NCBI GenBank assembly: GCA_013823855.1
Contig: PNMW01000082.1
Location: forward strand, 62,001 to 126,000
Source of the DNA: Lysobacteraceae bacterium
Lineage (GTDB): Bacteria; Pseudomonadota; Gammaproteobacteria; Nevskiales; Nevskiaceae
Reading direction: 5' to 3'
DNA: 64,000 bases
A program made the position numbers and the translations under genes. Positions 16,743-25,353 of the stretch are shown here, piece by piece; position 1 is the first letter of the stretch; every line of letters begins with the position of its first letter. Below the pieces are notes generated by a model. The model saw only the letters and a program-made list of their open reading frames with translations, made no database searches and was not told where the DNA came from.

Positions 16743-17894
16743 TCAGCCGTGCCGGACTTCGGCCAGTACCACCGAGGTCTGCATCGGCATCGCGGTCGGA
16801 ATCAGACGCGGCGCGATGAAGCCGGCGGCGCGCAGCATTTCGCCGATCCGGGCCGGGGTTCTCGGCCGACCGCGTCCCATTGCCAGCAGGTAGAAACCGA
16901 AATAGGCATCGCCGACCGCCTCGGCGCCCGGCGTGGCCGACATCGGCTCGGCGATCAGCACCCGGCCGTCGCTGGGCAGCGCGGCACGGGCGGCGCGCAG
17001 GATGGTCATCACCGAATCGTCATCGTGGTCGTGCAGCACCCGCACCAGGGTCAGCAGATCGGCGCCGAGCGGCAGCGGCTGATGCAGGAAGCTGCCGCCG
17101 ATCGCGACCGTCCGCGCCTGCAGGCCAAGCGTCGCGAAGCGCGCGGACGCCCGTTCGGCGACCGGCGGCAGATCGAACAGGAAGCCGTCGAGATGCGGCC
17201 AGCGCCTGGCAATGGCGCTCAGGAAGCTGCCGTCGCCGCCGCCGACATCGAGCACGCGGCGATGCCGGCGCAGCGAATAGGCGTCCAGCACTTCATCGGC
17301 GATCAGGGTCTGCGAGGCCGCCATCAGGCGGCTGTAGGTGGCGATCCGTTCCGGCGCGTAGCCCTCGCCGCTGCGATTCGCGCAATACGGCCAGTAGCGC
17401 GCCAGTTCGCCGTCGGCGCGGGCACCGTCGCGCAGCAGCGCCACCGGATCGCGGAGGTCGGCATAGAACAGCGCGTGGTGCTCGACCAGCGCGTGAATGC
17501 CGGCGTCGCCGGCAATCGGCGCGCCGACGCTGCCCAGCCGCAGCCTGCCGTCGCGGCAGCGCGCAGCGAGCTTCAAGGCCACGGCGGCATCGACCAGCCG
17601 CTGGGTGCCGGCCAGCGGCAGGCCGATGCGCAGGCTCAAGGCTTCTGGCGTCGTCGGCCCTTCGGCAAGCACGCCGAGCAGGTTCAGCCGCACGCAGGCC
17701 AGCAGCACCTGCGAGTAGACGAAGCCGGACACCAGATCGAAAACCGCCTGCGCGCGGCGGCGGGCAATCGGCCGGGTCAGCGGGAAGCGGGCCGCGAAAC
17801 GGCGGAAACGCGGGCTGGCGATCGCGGCATTGCAGGCCGCATGGAAGCGGTCCAGCCATGAACCGCTCACCGGATCGACTCCGAGCGTCGACAT
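16743..17894 (-). CDS. crtF: Hydroxyneurosporene (demethylspheroidene) O-methyltransferase
   Basis: 383 aa from the ATG at 17892-17894, 19 bases after the crtE stop; the longer open frame to 18368 is a crtE shadow. SAM-dependent methyltransferase that methylates the tertiary hydroxyl of acyclic carotenoids, giving the methoxy groups of spheroidene or spirilloxanthin. N-terminal helical dimerisation domain, then the Rossmann domain with VLDVGGGDGSFL (SAM motif I, about 225) and LLTLVRVLHDHDDD (catalytic His region). Cotranscribed with crtE. Confidence 0.95.
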   Translation of the reverse strand: MSTLGVDPVSGSWLDRFHAACNAAIASPRFRRFAARFPLTRPIARRRAQAVFDLVSGFVYSQVLLACVRLNLLGVLAEGPTTPEALSLRIGLPLAGTQRLVDAAVALKLAARCRDGRLRLGSVGAPIAGDAGIHALVEHHALFYADLRDPVALLRDGARADGELARYWPYCANRSGEGYAPERIATYSRLMAASQTLIADEVLDAYSLRRHRRVLDVGGGDGSFLSAIARRWPHLDGFLFDLPPVAERASARFATLGLQARTVAIGGSFLHQPLPLGADLLTLVRVLHDHDDDSVMTILRAARAALPSDGRVLIAEPMSATPGAEAVGDAYFGFYLLAMGRGRPRTPARIGEMLRAAGFIAPRLIPTAMPMQTSVVLAEVRHG

Positions 17895-17913
17895 CGCGCC
17901 GTCCGCCCGCCGC

Positions 17914-18783
17914 TCAGGCGGCGCGGCGCAGTTCGACCGGCAGCAGGTTCTGCATCTCCAGCCGCATCGCGGACCGCAAAGCGGCGGCGCCAACGCAATC
18001 GGGAATCGCCTCCATGGCGCTGTCGACCAGCCCCTGGAGCCGCAACAGGGCGCCGTCCAGGCCCAGTTCGCGCGCCGCGTTGGGGCGGCCAAGACTGGCG
18101 TCCTGGCCGGTCGGCTTGCCGATCTTTTCGGCGTTGCCGGCGACATCGAGGATGTCATCGGCCACCTGGAACGCCTCGCCCAGCCGTTCGCCGAGCATCC
18201 GCCACGGGCGCGGATCGGTGACGCCGGCAGCGGCCGCGCCAGCCATCGTCGCACCGGCGAACAAGGCGCCGGTCTTCTGCTGCTGGTAGTCGGACAGCAC
18301 CGCCAGCGGTTCGCACTCCCAGGCCTGGCCGGCGACGATGCCGGTCGGCGCACTGATCGCGCGGGCAATGATCGGGGTCAGCACGGCCAGCCGCTGCGGG
18401 TCGTGACCCAGCGAGGTTGCCAGATGCTGGAAGGCCAGCACGATCAGGCCGTCGCCGGATAGCACCGCCAGCCGCTCGCCGTACGCACGGTGGACCGACG
18501 CCTTGCCGCGCCGGGTTTCGGCATTGTCGAAGCACGGCAGATCGTCGTGGACCAGCGAAGCGCAGTGCAGCAGTTCGATCGCGACCGCTGCGGCATTGGT
18601 CGCCGCCGGGTCGTCATCGCCGTTGGCCAGCGCCACCGCCAGGCACAGCCGTGGCCGGATCCGCGCGCCACCGGGAAACACCGCGTAGCGCAGCGCTGCC
18701 GCCAGCTTGGGCGGACAGCCGCCAGCGTCGACGCTGGCAAGTGCGGACATCAGGGCCTGCTCGATTCGCGTCACGGTTGCCAT
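17914..18783 (-). CDS. crtE: Geranylgeranyl diphosphate synthase
   Basis: 289 aa trans-prenyltransferase that makes C20-PP for carotenoids and the bacteriochlorophyll tail. First Asp-rich motif HDDLPCFDNAETRRG (79-93, DDx4D) and second DDILD (about 202). Shorter than the IspB paralogue at 27198. GAGGGA precedes the ATG at 18781-18783. First gene of the crtEF-bch-puf unit. Its promoter region carries two perfect TGT-N12-ACA sites shared with divergent crtD. Confidence 0.95.
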   Translation of the reverse strand: MATVTRIEQALMSALASVDAGGCPPKLAAALRYAVFPGGARIRPRLCLAVALANGDDDPAATNAAAVAIELLHCASLVHDDLPCFDNAETRRGKASVHRAYGERLAVLSGDGLIVLAFQHLATSLGHDPQRLAVLTPIIARAISAPTGIVAGQAWECEPLAVLSDYQQQKTGALFAGATMAGAAAAGVTDPRPWRMLGERLGEAFQVADDILDVAGNAEKIGKPTGQDASLGRPNAARELGLDGALLRLQGLVDSAMEAIPDCVGAAALRSAMRLEMQNLLPVELRRAA

Positions 18784-18848
18784 GTCGCTATCCCTCGTCG
18801 GAGCCGCTGCACTGGATGGTCCGCCCGCTTTCGGTCAGGCCGGTTTTA

Positions 18849-18891
18849 TGTAAATCTGTGTTTACATGTTTTATGTCATTTACATTAGACA
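18849..18891. promoter_or_regulatory. Two perfect PpsR/CrtJ-type sites between crtE and crtD
   Basis: TGTAAATCTGTGTTTACA (18849-18866) and TGTCATTTACATTAGACA (18874-18891) both fit TGT-N12-ACA exactly; the first is also a TGTAAA-N6-TTTACA palindrome. They are eight bases apart (about two and a half helical turns centre to centre), as expected for cooperative binding by a PpsR tetramer. They can cover both divergent promoters. Redox- and light-dependent repression is inferred from Rhodobacter. Confidence 0.8.
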
Positions 18892-18900
18892 TCAAACGAG

Positions 18901-18940
18901 GTCGCGTCAACGCGACAGCGCAGGTCCAACCGCCAGGAGA
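18901..18940 (+). promoter_or_regulatory. crtD leader hairpin and start-adjacent ribosome site
   Basis: GTCGCG-TCAA-CGCGAC (18901-18916) is a perfect 6-bp hairpin in the crtD leader. AGGAG touches the ATG at 18940 directly, which is too close for normal initiation. A GTG two codons later (18946) is six bases from AGGAG and may be the true start. Confidence 0.5.
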
Positions 18941-20514
18941 TGCCGGTGCTGCAAGCCCGCAGGGTGCTGATCGTCGGAGCCGGAGCCGGCGGCCTGTCGG
19001 CGGCGATCGATCTCGCTGCGCAGGGTCTCGACGTCACCGTGCTCGAACGCGGCGCGACGCCGGGCGGCAAGCTTCGTCAGGTGCGCATCGGCGACCTGCA
19101 GCTCGACGCCGGCCCGACCGTGCTGACCATGCGCTGGGTGTTCGATACGCTGTTCGCCGACGCCGGGCTGGACTTCGCGTCGGCAGTCGCGCTCGATCGC
19201 GCCGGCGTGCTGGCCCGCCATGCCTGGGGCGGCGCGCAGCATCTCGACCTGCATGCCGACCTCGCCCGCTCCGCAGATGCCATCGCCGCGTTCGCCGGCC
19301 CGGAAGAAGGCCGCCGCTTCGTCGAATTCAGCGCGCGCGCAAAAGCGATCTACCGGACGCTGGAAGGCCCGTTCATCCGCAACAGCTGCGACGGCCCGCT
19401 GGCACTGACCCGCGCCGTCGGCCTGAACCGCGTTGGCGATCTGTGGCGGATCACCCCGTTTGCCTCACTGTGGCGGGCGCTCGGCCAGCACTTCCGCGAT
19501 CCGCGTCTGCGCCAGCTGTTCGGCCGCTACGCCACCTATTGCGGCTCGTCACCGTTCGCTGCACCGGCCACCCTGATGCTGGTCGCCCATGTCGAACAGG
19601 ACGGCGTCTGGCGGGTACGCGGCGGCATGCACCAGCTGGCGGTGGCGATGGCACAGGCGGCAGAGCGGGTTGGCGGGTGCTTTCGCTACGGCTGCGAGGT
19701 CGCCGGGATCCTGACCGACGGCCAGCGCGCCACCGGTGTTCGTCTGGCCAGCGGCGAGCAGATCAAAGCCGACGCGGTGATCGTCAATGCCGATCCGGCC
19801 GCGCTTGCCGCAGGACTGTTCGGCGTCGCCGCACAGCATGCCGTGACGGCGGTGAAGCCGGCGCGGCGCTCGCTGTCGGCGCTGACCTGGAACCTGGTGG
19901 CGCGCAGCCGCGGCTTTCCGCTGTCGCGCCACAACGTGTTCTTTTCCAGCGATTACCGCGCCGAGTTCCGCGACCTCTTCCAGCGCCGGCGCCTGCCGCA
20001 GGCACCGACCGTCTACGTCTGCGCCCAGGATCGCGACGACGACGGTGGCACCGGGCCGCGGCTCGGCGAGCGCCTGCTGTGCCTGGTCAACGCGCCGCCG
20101 GACGGCGACCGCCATCCCTTGTCTGCCGAGAATATGACGACATGCGAATCCGCGACTTTCGCGCTGCTGCAGCGCTGCGGCCTGCATCTGGCGCGCAATC
20201 CGGAGCAGACGGTGCTGACCACGCCGACCGACTTCCATCGGCTGTTCCCGGCGACCGGTGGCGCGCTGTACGGCCCGGCCTCGCACGGCTGGATGGCCTC
20301 GTTCCGGCGACCGGGGGCCCGCAGCCGGATTCCGGGCCTGTATCTGGCGGGCGGCAGCACCCATCCGGGCCCTGGCGTGCCGATGGCAGCGCTGTCGGGC
20401 CGGCTGGCAGCCGCCAGCCTGCTGTCGGACCTCGGTTCGACGCGCCGGTCGCCCCCGGTGGCTATCGCTGGTGGTACCTCGATGCCCTCAGCGACGACGG
20501 CCGGCACGGGCTGA
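18940..20514 (+). CDS. crtD: Methoxyneurosporene (hydroxyneurosporene) desaturase
   Basis: 524 aa, or 522 from the GTG at 18946. FAD-dependent carotenoid 3,4-desaturase of the CrtI family. FAD motif VGAGAGGLSAAIDLAAQG (near 9-26) with ERGATPGGK, and the C-terminal carotenoid-desaturase signature YLAGGSTHPGPGVPMAALSG. Membrane-associated. Divergent from crtE. About the last 30 residues overlap the start of crtC in another frame and look like coding-overlap sequence rather than family sequence. Confidence 0.94.
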   Translation: MPVLQARRVLIVGAGAGGLSAAIDLAAQGLDVTVLERGATPGGKLRQVRIGDLQLDAGPTVLTMRWVFDTLFADAGLDFASAVALDRAGVLARHAWGGAQHLDLHADLARSADAIAAFAGPEEGRRFVEFSARAKAIYRTLEGPFIRNSCDGPLALTRAVGLNRVGDLWRITPFASLWRALGQHFRDPRLRQLFGRYATYCGSSPFAAPATLMLVAHVEQDGVWRVRGGMHQLAVAMAQAAERVGGCFRYGCEVAGILTDGQRATGVRLASGEQIKADAVIVNADPAALAAGLFGVAAQHAVTAVKPARRSLSALTWNLVARSRGFPLSRHNVFFSSDYRAEFRDLFQRRRLPQAPTVYVCAQDRDDDGGTGPRLGERLLCLVNAPPDGDRHPLSAENMTTCESATFALLQRCGLHLARNPEQTVLTTPTDFHRLFPATGGALYGPASHGWMASFRRPGARSRIPGLYLAGGSTHPGPGVPMAALSGRLAAASLLSDLGSTRRSPPVAIAGGTSMPSATTAGTG

Positions 20515-21344
20515 CCCTGATCGCCTTCATCGGCAGCGTCTTTTCGCCGTACTACAAGCGCGCGCGCCGCCGAAACCCGGCCGCCGATCCGCTCGATCAC
20601 TGCGCCATCAACATCGCGCTGTACGGCCGCGCCGGGCATCGCTGGGCGATGACCGAGCGCCGGCGCGGCAGCGTCGCGCGCGATGCCGACAGCCTGGCGA
20701 TCGGCAACAGCGCGCTGGACTGGAACCGCGACGGCCTGACCGTGTCGCTCGACGAAACCACGGTGCCCTGGCCGTCGCCGATCCGCGGCTGCCTGCGGCT
20801 GCATCCCACGGCTCTGGCGCAGCAGGTCGAAGGCCTCGCGCCCGGGCATCGCTGGCAGCCGATTGCCGCCAGCGCGCGCATCGAGGTGCTGCTGGCGGCA
20901 CCGGCGCTGCGCTGGACCGGCCATGCCTACTTCGACAGCAACGCCGGCGATGCGCCGATCGAGGACGCGATGCGGCACTGGCACTGGTCGCGAAGCCCGT
21001 TGCGCGATGGCGGCGCGGCCCTGCTCTACGACCTCGAACGCCGGGACGGCAGCCGGCACGCGCTCGGCCTGCGCTTCGATCGTCACGGTCAGGCCGAGCC
21101 GTTCGCGGCACCGGCGGTGGCGCCGCTCGTCCGCAGCGGCTGGCGCGTCGAGCGGCAGTCACGCGGCGATGCCGCGATCGTCGGGACGCTGGAGGACACG
21201 CCGTTCTATGTCCGCTCCACACTCGCCGCAACGCTGTGCGGCGAGCCGACGCTGGGCGTTCACGAAAGCCTCGATCTGGATCGCTTCAACAGCCCGGTGG
21301 TGCAGTGGATGCTGCCGTTCCGGATGCCTCGGTCGCGGCGCTGA
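20424..21344 (+). CDS. crtC: Carotenoid 1,2-hydratase, no standard start codon
   Basis: About 306 aa; the start given is approximate. The family's N-terminal block RFDAPVAPGGYRWWYLDALS begins at about 20433, then HGLTLIAFIGSVFSPYYKRA and LDHCAINIALYG. CrtC adds water to the 1,2 double bond of acyclic carotenoids. The frame stays open far upstream over crtD, but no ATG, GTG or TTG lies near the expected start; the nearest odd candidates are GTC (20424) or CTG (20289). It overlaps the crtD end in the -1 frame, with a CCCCC run at the crossing. Options: a rare start codon, a -1 frameshift giving a CrtD-CrtC fusion, or a sequence error. The C-terminus DLDRFNSPVVQWMLPFRMP is typical. Confidence 0.88.
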   Translation, partial: VGPRFDAPVAPGGYRWWYLDALSDDGRHGLTLIAFIGSVFSPYYKRARRRNPAADPLDHCAINIALYGRAGHRWAMTERRRGSVARDADSLAIGNSALDWNRDGLTVSLDETTVPWPSPIRGCLRLHPTALAQQVEGLAPGHRWQPIAASARIEVLLAAPALRWTGHAYFDSNAGDAPIEDAMRHWHWSRSPLRDGGAALLYDLERRDGSRHALGLRFDRHGQAEPFAAPAVAPLVRSGWRVERQSRGDAAIVGTLEDTPFYVRSTLAATLCGEPTLGVHESLDLDRFNSPVVQWMLPFRMPRSRR

Positions 21345-21361
21345 AGCGCGCCCTCGCCCGT

Positions 21362-21508
21362 TCACAAGTCGGGGCGACGACCTCGTTTTTCGTGTTCCCG
21401 ATCGCGTCGCTGCGTCCGCCGCAGCGATACCAGCTCCCAGACCGCCAAGCCGAGGATCACGCCGAACGCAAGGCCGAGATCGAGCACCGCGAACCAGTCG
21501 ATCGTCAC
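21362..21508 (-). CDS. Small membrane protein coupled to crtB, 48 aa
   Basis: GTG at 21506-21508 overlaps the crtB stop (GTGA), so translation is probably coupled. One clear transmembrane helix (about residues 7-28, VLDLGLAFGVILGLAVWELV) followed by a very basic, charged tail (SLRRTQRRDREHEKRGRRPD). There is no recognised family. It could be a small subunit or anchor for the membrane carotenoid enzymes. It is too short to be certain of expression. Confidence 0.6.
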   Translation of the reverse strand: MTIDWFAVLDLGLAFGVILGLAVWELVSLRRTQRRDREHEKRGRRPDL

Positions 21509-22650
21509 GCGCTGCCGACAGCGCCGACGTCCTGCGCTGACGGCGCCGCCGTCGCGTCGGCCCATGGCGACCGCGCCACACGGCGCCGCGCCAGCGCATC
21601 GCGCTCCTCGCGCTCCAGCCGTTCGAACAGGCCAAGTACCCAGACCGCACGGGTACGGAAGCGCCACCACGGCACGGCCGGTTCGAGGGCCGGCGCCGCC
21701 GCCGACGTCCGGGGCGCAGCAGCAGCCACCGCATCGATGAGGAACCGGCATTCGGCAAGTGCGGCCATGGCGGCACCGGCCTGCGGGTCCGGCTCGCGGC
21801 CGTAGGCCTGCATCAGCAGCGCCAGCTTGCGGCCGGCCGGCACGATCGCCCGCTGGCTGACCGAATCGCCACCGCGCCGACGCAGTTCGTGACCGATCTC
21901 GGCGTACAACAGCCGCGCGGCCATGATGCCGGGCCGGCAGCCGGGTGGCAGACGGGCAATGCCGGAATCGACCTGTCCGTAAAGCCGGTCCGCCTCGCCG
22001 AGCAGACGCTCGATGACCGCGTGCAGGCGGGCGTCGAAGCGCGGGGCAGCGAGCCACTGATCCGGGTCGACGCCAGCCTCGCGCAGCCACGTGCGCGGCA
22101 GATAGAGGCGGCCGTTGCGGGCGTCCTCGCCGACATCGCGGGCGATATTGGTCAGCTGCATCGCCGTGCCGAGGTCGCAGGCGCGGGCGATCGCTTCGGG
22201 ATCGCGCACGCCCATCAGCAGCGCCATCATCGCGCCGACCGTGCCGGCGACTCGCGCGGCATAGGCGTGCACCGCAGCGATCGTGTCGTACTCGCGCGCC
22301 GTCGAATCCCATTCGAAGCCTTCGATCAGCGCGTCGAGCAGGGTGCGCGGAATCGCATGACTGACCACGACGCGAGCCAGCGCGCGGTCAGCGGCAATCG
22401 CCAGCGGCGTGCCGGAACAGATGCGGTCGAGACGATCGCGCAGCCGGGCCACGGCCTGCAGGCCGCCACCGTCGACATCGACCGCGTCATCGGCGAGCCT
22501 GCAGAACGCGTAGAGCGCGCAGGCCGGATCACGGATCGCGGTCGGCAGCAGCAGCGAGGCGGCGTAGAACGATTTGGAGCCGGCCCGCAGCAGGCGGCGG
22601 CAGGCGGCGAGATCGGCAGCCGGCGTGGTCACGGAGTCAGCGGCCGGCAT
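21505..22650 (-). CDS. crtB: Phytoene synthase
   Basis: 381 aa from the ATG at 22648-22650, which has GAGG nine bases upstream inside crtI; an alternative ATG lies at 22668. Condenses two GGPP to phytoene. Motifs: SKSFYAASLLLP, first Asp-rich RLADDAVD (about 58), and second TNIARDVGEDARNGRLYLP. The frame overlaps the crtI end. The C-terminal 80 residues (after about 300) extend past the core fold and are Ala- and Arg-rich. Confidence 0.95.
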   Translation of the reverse strand: MPAADSVTTPAADLAACRRLLRAGSKSFYAASLLLPTAIRDPACALYAFCRLADDAVDVDGGGLQAVARLRDRLDRICSGTPLAIAADRALARVVVSHAIPRTLLDALIEGFEWDSTAREYDTIAAVHAYAARVAGTVGAMMALLMGVRDPEAIARACDLGTAMQLTNIARDVGEDARNGRLYLPRTWLREAGVDPDQWLAAPRFDARLHAVIERLLGEADRLYGQVDSGIARLPPGCRPGIMAARLLYAEIGHELRRRGGDSVSQRAIVPAGRKLALLMQAYGREPDPQAGAAMAALAECRFLIDAVAAAAPRTSAAAPALEPAVPWWRFRTRAVWVLGLFERLEREERDALARRRVARSPWADATAAPSAQDVGAVGSA

Positions 22651-24175
22651 CGGCGAATACCTCGGCATTCGGCACCACGGTGTCGAGCACCCGCGCCGAC
22701 GACAGCACGCCCGGCAGACCCGCGCCGGGATGGGTGCCGGCGCCGACCAGGAACAGGTTCTCGAAGTCCTCGCTGCGGTTGTGCGGACGGAACCAGGCGC
22801 TCTGGGTCAGGATCGGTTCCAGGCTGAAGGCGGCACCGTTGACCGAGTTCAGGCGGTCCTGGAAGTCCTGCGGCGTCAGCAGCCGCTGGCTGACGATTTC
22901 GTTCGCAAGCCCTGGCAGCAGGCTGGCCGACAGCAGCCTTTCGATCGATTGCCGGTAGCGCTCGGCCTCGGTCGCCCAACGGGTGCCGCTGCCCAGATGC
23001 GGTACCGGGGACAGCACGTAGAAGCTGTCACAGCCGGCAGGCGCCAGCGACGGATCGGTCGCGGTCGGCCGATGCAGGTACAGGCTGAAGTCATCGGCGA
23101 GCACCCTGCGATCGAAGATGTCCTCCAGAAGTTCCTTGTAGCGGGGCCCGAGCAAGATCGTGTGGTGCTCGACATCCGGATACTGCCGCCGGGTGCCGAA
23201 GTACCAGACGAACAAACCCATCGAATAACGCGCGCGGCTGAGCTTGCCGGCGCTCCAGCGCCGCTTTGCCGCACTCGGCAGCAGGTGGCGATAAGTCCAG
23301 GCGGCATCGGCATTCGAGACCACGATGTCGGCAGCGATCCGCTCGCCGTTCACCAGCCTGATGCCGACGGCCTTGCGCTCATCCAGCAGGATTTCGGCGA
23401 CTTCGCTGTCGCAGCGAACGACATTGCCCTGCCCTTCGATCAGATCGACCAGCCCGGAGACCAGCCGCCCGGTGCCGCCCATCGCGAAGTGCACGCCCCA
23501 TTTGCGTTCCAGATGGGCGATCAGGCAGTACACCGAGGTGGTGGTGAACGGATTGCCGCCGACCAGCAGCGGATGGAAGCTCAGCACCGTGCGCAGGCGC
23601 TCGTCACGGACGTACTGCGAGACCAGGCCGTGGACGGTGCGGTAGCTGGCCAGCTTCATCAGGTCCGGCACCACCTTGACCATGTCGATGATCGAGTCGA
23701 ACGGCACATGGCCGAGCTGCTCGAAACCGACCTTGAAGATCGCTTCGCTGGCGTGCATGTAGCGCTCGTAGCCGGCGACGTCGTCCGGCGAGAACTTGGC
23801 GACTTCGCGGCGCATCGCCTCGGCGTCGCCGCTGTAGTCGAAGATCTCGCCGCCGGCAAAACGGATGCGGTAGAACGGCGACACCGCCCGCAACTCGACG
23901 TCGTCGGCCAGCCGCCGTCCGCACAGCGCCCACAGTTCCTCGAACAGGAACGGCGCGGTGACGATGGTCGGGCCGGCATCGAAGATGTAGCCATCCTGGC
24001 GATAGACGTAGGCGCGGCCGCCGGGCGCATCGAGCTTTTCCAGCACCGTGACCCGATAGCCCCGCGCCCCGAGTCGAACCGCTGCCGCCAGGCCGCCGAA
24101 ACCGCTGCCGATGACCAGCGCATGGGGACGGGCATCACGGCTGGCGGACCATTCGAAACCTTGGGGCGCGTTCAT
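22637..24175 (-). CDS. crtI: Phytoene desaturase
   Basis: 512 aa. FAD enzyme that desaturates phytoene in several steps to neurosporene or lycopene; the number of steps cannot be told from sequence. FAD motif VIGSGFGGLAAAVRL (21-35), EKLDAPGGRAYVY, and the C-terminal LFLVGAGTHPGAGLPGVLSS. There is no ribosome-binding site before the ATG; the predicted promoter puts the transcript start at or next to the ATG, suggesting a leaderless mRNA. Coding overlaps crtB downstream. Confidence 0.96.
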   Translation of the reverse strand: MNAPQGFEWSASRDARPHALVIGSGFGGLAAAVRLGARGYRVTVLEKLDAPGGRAYVYRQDGYIFDAGPTIVTAPFLFEELWALCGRRLADDVELRAVSPFYRIRFAGGEIFDYSGDAEAMRREVAKFSPDDVAGYERYMHASEAIFKVGFEQLGHVPFDSIIDMVKVVPDLMKLASYRTVHGLVSQYVRDERLRTVLSFHPLLVGGNPFTTTSVYCLIAHLERKWGVHFAMGGTGRLVSGLVDLIEGQGNVVRCDSEVAEILLDERKAVGIRLVNGERIAADIVVSNADAAWTYRHLLPSAAKRRWSAGKLSRARYSMGLFVWYFGTRRQYPDVEHHTILLGPRYKELLEDIFDRRVLADDFSLYLHRPTATDPSLAPAGCDSFYVLSPVPHLGSGTRWATEAERYRQSIERLLSASLLPGLANEIVSQRLLTPQDFQDRLNSVNGAAFSLEPILTQSAWFRPHNRSEDFENLFLVGAGTHPGAGLPGVLSSARVLDTVVPNAEVFADAGR

Positions 24176-24176
24176 G

Positions 24177-24668
<492 letters not shown>

Positions 24669-24684
24669 GTCGATCGCGGCCACG

Positions 24685-24726
24685 AAAAAGGCGGAAGGTC
24701 ACGAGACCTTCCGCCTTTTTCGTTTT
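24685..24726. terminator. Bidirectional terminator between glnB and the VOC gene
   Basis: AAAAAGGCGGAAGGTC-ACGA-GACCTTCCGCCTTTTT is a perfect long stem with A and T tracts on both sides, so it can end both convergent transcripts. Confidence 0.92.
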
Positions 24727-24767
24727 TCCCGTCTGACCCGCCGAAGCGGGGCAGGCGCTGGCTTCGA

Positions 24768-25157
24768 TCAGGCCGGGGCGAAGCAGTAGCAGCAGATCTT
24801 GTTGCCGTCCGGATCGCGGACATAGGCGGCATAGGCGGTCGGCGTGAACGAACGCGGACCCGGTGCGCCTTCGTCCTTGCCGCCGTGGGCCAGGGCGATT
24901 TCGTGGAACTTGTGCACCGCGGCGCGCGACGGCGCGGCAAAGCTGATGGTGCCGCCGTTGGCGTAGGTCGCCGGCAGGCCGTTGCCCGGCTTGGTGATCA
25001 TGAACAGGTCGGAGTCGGCGGCGCCGGTGCTCCACAGCGAGGCCGCATCGAAGTTCATGACCCGCTTCAGACCCATCGTGTCGAGCACGGCGTCGTAGAA
25101 CTTGCGGCCACGTTCGACATCGTTGGTGCCGACAACCACATGCGTGAAGATACCCAT
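24768..25157 (-). CDS. VOC (glyoxalase/bleomycin resistance-like) protein
   Basis: 129 aa, one VOC domain with two beta-alpha-beta-beta-beta modules. Candidate metal ligands are H6 in FTHVVVGTNDVERG and the C-terminal YVRDPDGNKICCYCF region, which is typical of glyoxalase-like small proteins. GAGGA precedes the ATG. The substrate cannot be assigned; these range from lyases to binding proteins. Cytoplasmic, monocistronic, ending in the shared terminator. Confidence 0.85.
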   Translation of the reverse strand: MGIFTHVVVGTNDVERGRKFYDAVLDTMGLKRVMNFDAASLWSTGAADSDLFMITKPGNGLPATYANGGTISFAAPSRAAVHKFHEIALAHGGKDEGAPGPRSFTPTAYAAYVRDPDGNKICCYCFAPA

Positions 25158-25353
25158 GGTGAATTCTCCTCAAATCAGGTTCTTGTAGATGATGGGCACC
25201 GGGCGCGTGATGGTGGTCAGACCCGTTGCCTGCACGCACTCTGGAGCAGTCGTGGGCCTCGCACAAGATGTGCGGAAACGCGCCAGAAAGCCTCTTCGGC
25301 GCGGCCACTTATGACACAGCGCCAGCCTCCGGCCGGCGCCCGCCGGGCGTCTC

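Noticed and set aside
18417-20420. Long N-terminal extension of the crtC frame
   Set aside because: Antisense to crtE, then out of frame with crtD; the extension is Arg/Pro/Gly-rich shadow and only the part from about 20424 has CrtC homology.
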